Below are positions 35,156 to 41,910 of a DNA stretch of 47,643 nt, piece after piece. Position numbers and translations under genes: made by a program. Origin of the DNA: Clostridiales bacterium UBA4698 (GTDB lineage Bacteria; Bacillota; Clostridia; TANB77; UBA1234); the NCBI GenBank assembly GCA_002404755.1, contig DHKI01000021.1:1-47643 (forward strand), given 5' to 3'. Position 1 is the first letter of the stretch. Every line of letters begins with the position of its first letter. The notes beneath the pieces are model-generated. The model saw only the letters and a program-made list of their open reading frames with translations. It had not been told where the DNA came from and did not search any database.

Positions 35156-36421
35156 ATGAAAAAACAAAAGAAAAATCAAAACCTGATATTTGTATTATTA
35201 TCTATTTTAATTATTATATTGATATATTTTGTTATATGCATAGTTAGGTTTTTTAGGCAACCTGCAGATACCGTGCTTATAAAAAATGGTGAGGTAATAA
35301 AGTATGAAGAAGTTGTTGGATATATAATAAGAAATGAAAAAGTTTTAGACACTTCATCATATGAAGGTACTCCCAAGGCCAATGTTGATGATGCAACAAA
35401 AGTCTCGAAAGGAACAGAGATTGTTACATATATGTCAAGAGAAAAAGAACAATTGACTGAGAAAATAGCTAAACTAGATGATAAAATTCAAGAGGCAATG
35501 GAAAGCAAGCAAACAATACTTCCAAATGACGTTAAGGTGCTTGATTCAGAAATTGAAATATATTTGTATACAAATATAAAAGAAAACAATGATGTATATT
35601 CAATCTATGAAAACAAAAATTTGATTAATGAAAAAATCGAAAAGAAAGCCAAAATAGCAGGAGATTTAAGTCCTGTGGGTTCACAATTAAAAAGTTTAAT
35701 AGAAGAAAGAGCCTCATATGAAAAGCAAATAAATGACTCAGAAAAGAGCTTAAAAACACCAGAAGCAGGTTTAGTTTCATTTAGGGTAGATAATTATGAA
35801 AATGTGTTGTCACCATCTGTAATATCAAAATTGACGCTTGCAGAATTAGAGAAAATAAAGATAAACAACAATCAAATTATTCCGATAAGTTCTTCAAAAG
35901 TTAAGATTGTTAATAATTTTGAATGTTACATAGCGATACCGATGGAATCGGAAGAAAGCAAAGAAGCGAACCTAAACGATAATGTTTATTTAAGATTTGA
36001 TAACACAGGAGATGAACTTATCAGTGCTACTATAGAGTATATATCAGAAGAAGACAATAAGAGGATTATAGTTCTTAAAATAAAATCAAATGTTGAGGAA
36101 CTAACTAAATATAGAAAAATAAATTTAGATGTTGTTTGGTGGAGAGATAAAGGATTAAAGATAAATAAGGAAGCAATAACATATAGCGAAATAACTGGTG
36201 TTAGTGGCGATACAGTTATTGTCCCAACTGTGACGATAAAAACATCTAGCTATACACAAGATGTTTTTGTTAAGATTGTTAGAGAAGCAGGAGATTTTGC
36301 GATAATAACTAATTATGAAGATAAAGAACTTTTAAATTTGGGTGTGACAGAAGAATTAATAGAAGGTAGACAAACTTTAAAAATGTATGATGAAGCTGTG
36401 CTAGTAAAAAATAAAATGTAA
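35156..36421 (+). CDS. HlyD-like membrane protein upstream of sepF
   Basis: A 421-residue protein with one N-terminal membrane segment (about residues 10-30), then an extracytoplasmic region. It has a biotinyl-lipoyl-like beta region (about 45-90, KVSKGTEIVTYMS), a coiled-coil stretch (about 90-200) and a C-terminal beta-barrel-like region, the outline of HlyD/periplasmic adaptor proteins. A gene of this sort often stands near sepF in Clostridia. The ATG at 35156 follows GGGAGG by 7 bases. Function in division is only suggested by location. Confidence 0.65.
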   Translation: MKKQKKNQNLIFVLLSILIIILIYFVICIVRFFRQPADTVLIKNGEVIKYEEVVGYIIRNEKVLDTSSYEGTPKANVDDATKVSKGTEIVTYMSREKEQLTEKIAKLDDKIQEAMESKQTILPNDVKVLDSEIEIYLYTNIKENNDVYSIYENKNLINEKIEKKAKIAGDLSPVGSQLKSLIEERASYEKQINDSEKSLKTPEAGLVSFRVDNYENVLSPSVISKLTLAELEKIKINNNQIIPISSSKVKIVNNFECYIAIPMESEESKEANLNDNVYLRFDNTGDELISATIEYISEEDNKRIIVLKIKSNVEELTKYRKINLDVVWWRDKGLKINKEAITYSEITGVSGDTVIVPTVTIKTSSYTQDVFVKIVREAGDFAIITNYEDKELLNLGVTEELIEGRQTLKMYDEAVLVKNKM

Positions 36422-36516
36422 TTTGTATATAAAAGTCATAATATGTAAATATATGAATAAAATGTTACAAAATTATTACAGCTTTGTTAAATTATAGTTA
36501 CAAATACCCAAATTGT

Positions 36517-36545
36517 TTGACAATGCAAGGTGGTATAAATAAAAT
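36517..36545 (+). promoter_or_regulatory. Promoter of sepF-divIVA
   Basis: Perfect TTGACA (36517-36522), 17-base spacer, TAAAAT (36540-36545), about 45 bases before the sepF start. Confidence 0.65.
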
Positions 36546-36591
36546 ATAGTTATACAAATGATGAAAACTATGATTTTGGGAGGTTTTTTTA

Positions 36592-37059
36592 GTGGGAAAC
36601 AAATTCATGAATAAAATGTGGAATTTATTAGGTGTTGATAATGAAGAAGATTTTGATTATGATGCAGATTACGAAAATGCATCAGTTCCTTATACAGAAG
36701 AGAAAGAAAATACAACTAACGTAGCGCCAGTTACAACAAAAAAGAATAAAGTTGTTGGAATGCCTGGAATGCAACAAGTTAGAGTAATAATTTCTCAACC
36801 AAGTACTTTTGAACAATCGGAGGAGATATGTGAACATCTAAAAGAGAAAAAGTCTATAATTGTTAATTTAGAATATGTAAATAAAGATGTAGCAAGAAGA
36901 ATTGTTGATTTCATAAGTGGAGCAGTTTATGGGTTAGACGGAAATATTCAAAAGATATCTAATTCAATATTTTTAGTAGCACCATTTAATTATGAAATAA
37001 CAAATGAAGTCATGAAAGAAGATATAAAAAACAAATTATCTGTTTCATGGATAAAATAG
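36592..37059 (+). CDS. sepF: Cell division protein SepF
   Basis: A 155-residue SepF, which anchors FtsZ to the membrane. The N-terminus can form the amphipathic membrane helix (KFMNKMWNLLGV), then an acidic linker, then the SepF domain with LKEKKSIIVNLEYVNKDVARRIVDFISGAVYGLDG. The GTG start follows GGGAGG by 8 bases. It is followed by a DivIVA gene 25 bases later. Confidence 0.93.
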   Translation: MGNKFMNKMWNLLGVDNEEDFDYDADYENASVPYTEEKENTTNVAPVTTKKNKVVGMPGMQQVRVIISQPSTFEQSEEICEHLKEKKSIIVNLEYVNKDVARRIVDFISGAVYGLDGNIQKISNSIFLVAPFNYEITNEVMKEDIKNKLSVSWIK

Positions 37060-37083
37060 AGTGAGTTTTAAGGAGGATGTGCT

Positions 37084-37539
37084 ATGATAACTCCGCTAGA
37101 CATTGAAAACAAAACTTTTAGCAAACAGGTGGTTAGTGGATACAACGTTGATGAAGTTAAGCAATTTATGGCAACGTTACTTACTGATTACGAGAAATTG
37201 TATAAAGAGAATATTGAGTACAAAGATAAGATAGAAGTGTTGAATCAAGGAATACAACATTATAAGTCGATTGAAGATACGCTTCAAAATGCTTTGATAG
37301 TTGCACAAGGAACTGCTGAAACTGTTAAGAAAAACGCAAAGGCAGAGGCTGAAAATATTTTGAAAGAAGCTGAACTTACAGCTATAAAATCAGCTGATGA
37401 AATAAGCAAGCAAACAATTGAAAAGAAACTTCAATTGGATGATGCTAAAAAGCAATTTGATGTGTACAAAGCAAAAATGGAAGCACTTCTTATATCTCAA
37501 TTAGAATTATTAAAAGAAATAAACAAAAGCGATGAATAA
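37084..37539 (+). CDS. divIVA: DivIVA family protein
   Basis: A 151-residue DivIVA. The start MITPLDIENKTFSKQVVSGYNVDEV matches the N-terminal lipid-binding domain (I-D-I-x-N-K-x-F and G-Y-x-x-x-E-V), followed by a coiled coil to the end. It marks curved membrane at the septum and poles. GGAGG precedes the ATG. Pairing with sepF is typical of Firmicutes; the usual ylmH and yggT genes are not between them. Confidence 0.9.
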   Translation: MITPLDIENKTFSKQVVSGYNVDEVKQFMATLLTDYEKLYKENIEYKDKIEVLNQGIQHYKSIEDTLQNALIVAQGTAETVKKNAKAEAENILKEAELTAIKSADEISKQTIEKKLQLDDAKKQFDVYKAKMEALLISQLELLKEINKSDE

Positions 37540-37560
37540 ATGATGTTTCATCGCTTTATT
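37526..37560 (+). terminator. Terminator after divIVA
   Basis: A perfect 11-base stem (37526-37536 with 37547-37557) that ends just before the divIVA stop codon in its left arm, followed by T-rich sequence. Confidence 0.7.
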
Positions 37561-37651
37561 TGTATTCAAAAAGCACATGGTCTATTGCGAAATAACCATG
37601 CAAGTGAAGGAATTTTTATTTGAAAAACTCATGATAAAAATGTGAATTAGA

Positions 37652-37680
37652 TTGACTAAAGTATTAAAAAGGGCTAAACT
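37652..37680 (+). promoter_or_regulatory. Promoter of the cyclophilin lipoprotein gene
   Basis: TTGACT (37652-37657), 17-base spacer, TAAACT (37675-37680). Confidence 0.45.
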
Positions 37681-37735
37681 AATAGCGTACTTGATTTTAA
37701 TTTATTGATTAGCAATAATCAGAAAGGATGAATAG

Positions 37736-38524
37736 ATGAAAAAGAAAAGTATTATTTTAATAGCATTAATGATTATTATGTCATGTGTATTAGCAGGATG
37801 CAACACAGAAACTAAAAATGATGATTTAATAAAAGGAAATGACGACGTAATCGAGCAAACTAGTGGAGATAGTGAAAATGTATCAGGAGAATCTAATATA
37901 ATGAAACCTGATAGAGATCCTAATAGATACGCAAATGTAGAACAAAATCCAGTAGCAACAATTGAGATGAGCGATGGAAAAATTATAAAGTTAGAGTTAT
38001 ATCCTAAGATTGCACCTGAGTCTGTTGAAAACTTTATAGAGCTTGCAAATAGTGGTTTCTATAATGGTCTTACATTCCACAGAACAATTCCAGGTTTTAT
38101 GGCACAAGGTGGCGATCCGCTTGGAAATGGTACTGGTGGACCTGATTATTCTATATATGGTGAATTTTCAGAAAATGGATTTGAAAACTCATTGAAACAT
38201 GTAAGAGGCGTGTTATCAATGGCAAGAAGCAGTGAAAATAATAGTGCTGGTTCACAATTCTTTATAATGGTCGAAGATACACCTTCTTTAGACGGATTGT
38301 ATGCTGCATTTGGTAAAGTAACAGAGGGAATGGATGTCGTTGATGAAATTGTCAATACAGAGGTTGTTAGAAGAGAAGTTGATTCTGATGTATCTACATT
38401 AGAGGATTACTACAAACAATACATGGAGATTGATAGACCTGTAAATCCACCAACAATAAAGACTATAACAGTTGATACATTTGGTGTTGAATACGAAGCT
38501 CCAACAAAATTTAATAAAAAATAA
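37736..38524 (+). CDS. Cyclophilin-type peptidyl-prolyl isomerase lipoprotein
   Basis: A 262-residue exported isomerase. The signal peptide ends in the lipobox LAGC at residues 19-22, so Cys22 should carry the lipid. A linker with SGD and SGE motifs follows. The cyclophilin domain (about 75-245) has FYNGLTFHRTIPGFMAQGGD and NSAGSQFFIM, including the catalytic Arg and the Gln-Phe-Phe motif. It acts on proteins folding outside the membrane. It has its own promoter and terminator. Confidence 0.92.
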   Translation: MKKKSIILIALMIIMSCVLAGCNTETKNDDLIKGNDDVIEQTSGDSENVSGESNIMKPDRDPNRYANVEQNPVATIEMSDGKIIKLELYPKIAPESVENFIELANSGFYNGLTFHRTIPGFMAQGGDPLGNGTGGPDYSIYGEFSENGFENSLKHVRGVLSMARSSENNSAGSQFFIMVEDTPSLDGLYAAFGKVTEGMDVVDEIVNTEVVRREVDSDVSTLEDYYKQYMEIDRPVNPPTIKTITVDTFGVEYEAPTKFNKK

Positions 38525-38533
38525 AAAAATAAA

Positions 38534-38565
38534 AGAGTGTCAGTTTAATGGCACTTTTTTGCGTT
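38534..38565 (+). terminator. Terminator after the cyclophilin gene
   Basis: An imperfect hairpin with AAAAGAGTG pairing to CACTTTTTT, followed by T residues. Confidence 0.6.
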
Positions 38566-38603
38566 ATTAGTAGCTTTAAAACATAAATTTTATTTTAAAA
38601 TGA

Positions 38604-38632
38604 TTGACTAATTAAACGAACCAATGTACACT
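38604..38632 (+). promoter_or_regulatory. Promoter of ruvA
   Basis: TTGACT (38604-38609), 17-base spacer, TACACT (38627-38632), 33 bases before the ruvA start. Confidence 0.5.
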
Positions 38633-38665
38633 AGAATTGCTTAAAATAATAAAGGAGATGTTAAG

Positions 38666-39265
38666 ATGTTTGCGTATATTAAAGGTACATTAGAGATAAA
38701 AGGAAATGATTATGTAGTTATAGATGTAAATGGAGTTGGATATAAAATATTTGCTCCATTATCAACAATAGAAAGATTAGGAGAAATAGGTAGTACAGTA
38801 AAAGTTCATACACATTATTATGTAAGAGAAGACAATATAAGTTTATATGGTTTTTATAGTTTAGAAGAACTTAGAATGTTTGAACTTTTAATAGGTGTAA
38901 GTGGCGTTGGGGCAAAATCTGCAAATGCGATACTTGCTAATATTACACCATCTCGATTTGCACTTGCAGTTATAACAAATGATATAAAAGAACTTACGAA
39001 ACTTCCAGGAATAGGTGCGAAATCTGCTCAAAGAATAATACTTGAATTAAAAGATAAATTGAAGTCTGAAGAAGCTATTGCAGAAAGTGATTTTGAACTT
39101 CAAATTGCAAGCAGTAAAGATTCAAATTCAAGTGAGGCTGTTGCTGCATTGCAAGTATTAGGATATCCGGTGAAAGAGGCGACAAAAGCCGTATCTTCTG
39201 TTAATGCAGAAGGTCTATCTGTGGAAGATATTATTAAAAAAGCATTATTGTATTTTACAAAGTAA
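38666..39265 (+). CDS. ruvA: Holliday junction DNA helicase subunit RuvA
   Basis: A 199-residue RuvA. The start MFAYIKGTLEIKGNDYVVIDVNGVGY is diagnostic, followed by the OB-fold, two helix-hairpin-helix motifs (LIGVSGVGAKSANAIL and LTKLPGIGAKSAQRIILEL), a flexible linker and the C-terminal RuvB-binding domain. AAAGGAGATG precedes the ATG. ruvB, normally next, is not found here; rarA follows. Confidence 0.95.
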   Translation: MFAYIKGTLEIKGNDYVVIDVNGVGYKIFAPLSTIERLGEIGSTVKVHTHYYVREDNISLYGFYSLEELRMFELLIGVSGVGAKSANAILANITPSRFALAVITNDIKELTKLPGIGAKSAQRIILELKDKLKSEEAIAESDFELQIASSKDSNSSEAVAALQVLGYPVKEATKAVSSVNAEGLSVEDIIKKALLYFTK

Positions 39266-39327
39266 TTTCATGTTCGATAGTAATTAGTAATTAAAACAGT
39301 TTTTAGTAATAAGAAAGGACGAATTAA

Positions 39328-40584
39328 ATGGAAAACAAAAAATTGCCATTAGCGTACAGAATGTGCCCTAAAACGATAGATGAGTATGTTGGGCAAGAGC
39401 ATATATTAGCGAAAGATAAAATGCTATATAGACTAATTAAAGCGGACAGATTATCAAGTATAATTTTATATGGTCCACCAGGATGTGGAAAGACATCACT
39501 TGCTAGAGTTATAGCAAATTCAACAAAGAACAAATTTATAAAATTGAATGCAGTTGCTGCAGGAGTACAAGATATAAAGACCGCAGTTGAAGATGCAAAA
39601 AATTTGCTTTTAAATCCATCTGGAAGAGTTGTTTTGTTTATAGACGAGATACATAGATTTAATAAATTACAACAGGACGCATTGCTTCCATATGTTGAAG
39701 ACGGAACAGTAATACTTATTGGTGCAACAACCGAAAATCCTTATTTTTCTGTAAACAAGGCACTAATTTCAAGGTCGACCGTTTTTAAACTTGAACCACT
39801 AAAAAAAGAAGATGTGATGAAAGTTATAAAAAATGCACTTACTGATAAAGAAAAAGGTTTAGGCTTATATGATTTGAAAATATCAGATGAAACGATTGAG
39901 TACTTAGCAGATATTGCTGCAGGAGATGTAAGAGTTGCACTTAATGCATTAGAAATAGCAACGTTAACAACAGATATGAATGCAGATGGAAAAATAGAAA
40001 TAACAAAAGATATTATTATAGAATGTGTTCAAAAGAAAAAAGCACAGTTTGATAAAAATGGTGACAGCCATTATGATAATATTAGTGCATTCATAAAATC
40101 TATGCGAGGCGGAGATGCAGACGCGGTATTGTTCTATTTAGCGAGAGCACTATATGGAGGAGAAGATCCAATGTTCCTTGCAAGAAGAATAGTAATATGT
40201 GCATCAGAAGATGTAGGAATGGCAAATTCAAATGCATTAGTAGTTGCAAATGCAGCGATGCAAGCAGTACATCAAATTGGAATGCCAGAAGCAAGGTTAA
40301 TACTTGCGCATGCGGCAACATATGTAGCAAGAAGTCCAAAATCAAATGCGGCATATTTAGGAATAAATAAAGCATTAGAAGATGTTCAAAATATGGATAC
40401 AGGAACAATCCCAATGCATATAAGAAATGCACCTGTAGAGGGAATGAGCGACTTAGGATATGGCGTTGGCTACAAGTATCCACATGATTATCCAAATCAT
40501 GAAGTTGAGCAACAATATCTACCAGATAAGATGCTTGGTACAGTTTATTATAAGCCAGATGAAACCGAAGAAAAATTGAAATAA
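39328..40584 (+). CDS. rarA: Replication-associated recombination protein RarA/MgsA
   Basis: A 418-residue AAA+ ATPase. It begins LPLAYRMCPKTIDEYVGQEHIL; Walker A is GPPGCGKTS (about residue 50), Walker B FIDEIHRF, sensor 1 IGATTENPYF. The C-terminal region with MRGGDADAVLFYLARALYGGEDP and ASEDVG is diagnostic of RarA rather than RuvB. It acts at stalled replication forks. Starts 62 bases after ruvA with its own GAAAGGA ribosome site. Confidence 0.94.
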   Translation: MENKKLPLAYRMCPKTIDEYVGQEHILAKDKMLYRLIKADRLSSIILYGPPGCGKTSLARVIANSTKNKFIKLNAVAAGVQDIKTAVEDAKNLLLNPSGRVVLFIDEIHRFNKLQQDALLPYVEDGTVILIGATTENPYFSVNKALISRSTVFKLEPLKKEDVMKVIKNALTDKEKGLGLYDLKISDETIEYLADIAAGDVRVALNALEIATLTTDMNADGKIEITKDIIIECVQKKKAQFDKNGDSHYDNISAFIKSMRGGDADAVLFYLARALYGGEDPMFLARRIVICASEDVGMANSNALVVANAAMQAVHQIGMPEARLILAHAATYVARSPKSNAAYLGINKALEDVQNMDTGTIPMHIRNAPVEGMSDLGYGVGYKYPHDYPNHEVEQQYLPDKMLGTVYYKPDETEEKLK

Positions 40585-40674
40585 ATATTGTCTGAACTTT
40601 GATGAGATTAAAATTTATGATGATTTAAAACTTCGTTTAAATAATTAAAAATTGATAATAGAATAAAAAATAAT

Positions 40675-40712
40675 AAAAGACTCATAATAATAAAAATGGG
40701 TCTTTTATTTTT
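40675..40712 (+). terminator. Terminator after rarA
   Basis: An 11-base stem with one G-U pair (40675-40685 with 40696-40706) followed by T-rich sequence. Confidence 0.7.
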
Positions 40713-40776
40713 ATAAAATTTTAAAGATGAATTAAGTAATTTTATAAAACAAATAAGTAGAAAGCTATGGTGAGAT

Positions 40777-41121
40777 ATGGTTTATGCAATTGGAATATTA
40801 GGTGGATTTGTAAGTGGCTTTTTTGGTGCAGGTGGCGGACTTATAATTCTTCCTGCACTTGTTAGAATTATTAATATAGACGAATACAAAGCAAGAGGAA
40901 CGACACTTGCTACGATATTAATTGCAATACTTGTGGCATCAATTTTTTATAGTAAATTCAATTATTTTGATTTTGAGCTGTCATTGAAAATAGCTATTGG
41001 TGGCGTTATTGGAGGTTTTATAGGAGCAAAGATTGTTGAAAAATTTTCGAGATTTTGGCTTTCTATAATTTTCGATATATTTTTGTTGTATGTGTCTTTG
41101 AAAATGATTTTTAATTTTTAG
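40777..41121 (+). CDS. Half-size TauE/SafE family permease, first unit
   Basis: A 114-residue membrane protein with about four hydrophobic segments. It begins GILGGFVSGFFGAGGGLIILPAL, the glycine-rich motif of one TauE/SafE (TSUP) repeat, and has KARGTTLATILIAILVASI. Full-length TauE/SafE proteins (about 250 residues) contain two such repeats; here each repeat is a separate gene, and the second follows after 52 bases. They probably act as a heterodimer exporting sulfur-containing or organic anions. The substrate is not known. Confidence 0.8.
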   Translation: MVYAIGILGGFVSGFFGAGGGLIILPALVRIINIDEYKARGTTLATILIAILVASIFYSKFNYFDFELSLKIAIGGVIGGFIGAKIVEKFSRFWLSIIFDIFLLYVSLKMIFNF

Positions 41122-41173
41122 AAAAATAAAATCTCAAAAGCAATAAAACTAAAAATAAGGGGCAAAATAAAAT

Positions 41174-41521
41174 ATGAAATTAATTTTAATTGGGATAATT
41201 TCAGGAATTGTTACTGGCATGGGAATGGGTGGAGGAAGTATACTGATTTTAATACTTACAGCTTTTATGTCTGTAAATCAGCATACTGCACAAGCAACAA
41301 ATTTAATATTTTTTATTCCCACATCCATTTCAGCGATATATGTGTACTTTAAAAACAAAAATGTAGATACGCGGAGTGGGAGTGAGATTATTATATACAG
41401 TAATATTAGGAGCAGGTGTAGGAGCTTATTTGACAAAGTATATAGATTCTTCAAGTTTGAAAAAATATTTTGGATTATTTTTATCAATTGTAGCAATAAT
41501 AGATGTTATCCAAACAATTAA
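41174..41521 (+). CDS. Half-size TauE/SafE unit 2, upstream frame
   Basis: The frame begins with the second TauE/SafE repeat: GIISGIVTGMGMGGGSILIL and QATNLIFFIPTSISAIYVYF match the family. After about residue 66 (KNVDT) the reading becomes unlike the family (SGSEIIIYSNIRSR and beyond), while the next frame carries the rest of the repeat. So the real product most likely shifts +1 near 41372 and the end at 41521 is spurious. AAGGGG precedes the ATG. Confidence 0.7.
   Translation: MKLILIGIISGIVTGMGMGGGSILILILTAFMSVNQHTAQATNLIFFIPTSISAIYVYFKNKNVDTRSGSEIIIYSNIRSRCRSLFDKVYRFFKFEKIFWIIFINCSNNRCYPNN
41367..41378 (+). other. +1 frameshift site at ACG CGG A
   Basis: The downstream frame is closed by TAG at 41364-41366, and family similarity leaves the upstream frame after Asp-Thr. 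The change therefore lies within ACG CGG AGT. Removing one G, or reading CGGA as one arginine, gives DTRVGVRLLYTV, which fits the family. CGG at 41372-41374 is one of only three in-frame CGG codons that I found. Confidence 0.55.
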
Positions 41522-41567
41522 AAATAAAATAAATGAAAAGTCAAAGAAAGGTGGGGAAAGTGTATGA
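41376..41567 (+). CDS. Half-size TauE/SafE unit 2, downstream frame
   Basis: This frame holds the C-terminal half of the second repeat: VGVRLLYTVILGAGVGAYLTKYIDSSSLKKYFG. Two hydrophobic segments are present. The GTG at 41376 has no ribosome site of its own, so this part is probably made by +1 shifting from the frame that starts at 41174. Its stop codon overlaps the ATG of the next small gene (ATGA), which shows that translation of this frame is coupled onward and is likely real. Confidence 0.7.
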   Translation: MGVRLLYTVILGAGVGAYLTKYIDSSSLKKYFGLFLSIVAIIDVIQTIKNKINEKSKKGGESV

Positions 41568-41701
41568 AAAATCTAGTTACAGGTATGGTTATTGGTGCAA
41601 TGATAGGTGGCATATTTGGAACAATGGCAAGCGATGAAATAAATGATTTCGGAAAAATGTGCATGAAAAAAGGCAAAAAAATAATAAAAAAATTTAATTA
41701 A
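41564..41701 (+). CDS. Small glycine-zipper membrane protein (YtxH-like)
   Basis: A 45-residue protein: a membrane helix with a glycine zipper (GMVIGAMIGGIFGTMAS, about residues 7-23) and a basic tail ending KKGKKIIKKFN. It resembles very short YtxH-type proteins. The ATG overlaps the TauE unit-2 stop by four bases, and GTGGGGAAAG upstream serves as ribosome site. Likely cotranslated with the permease pair; function unknown. Confidence 0.65.
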   Translation: MKNLVTGMVIGAMIGGIFGTMASDEINDFGKMCMKKGKKIIKKFN

Positions 41702-41708
41702 GCATAGG

Positions 41709-41780
41709 AAAGACAAAGTGAAAATTATTAAGAAGATATCTCTAAATGATATTTAAAATATTTTTTGCCTTGTCTTTTTT
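41709..41780 (+). terminator. Terminator of the TauE/SafE operon
   Basis: AAAGACAA (41709-41716) pairs with TTGTCTTT (41770-41777), with more pairs inside, followed by T residues. Confidence 0.6.
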
Positions 41781-41852
41781 ATTATCTGAAAATGACTAGG
41801 CATGTAAGTTGAATAACATAAAATTAAATATATTTTCTTTTAAATATGAGAA

Positions 41853-41880
41853 TTGATTTTGAAATGTTATATGATATAAT
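41853..41880 (+). promoter_or_regulatory. Promoter of the flavoprotein gene
   Basis: TTGATT (41853-41858), 16-base spacer, perfect TATAAT (41875-41880) with TG at 41872-41873 (extended -10). Confidence 0.7.
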
Positions 41881-41910
41881 TTATATAATGAATATGTTTA
41901 GGAGGAAAAT

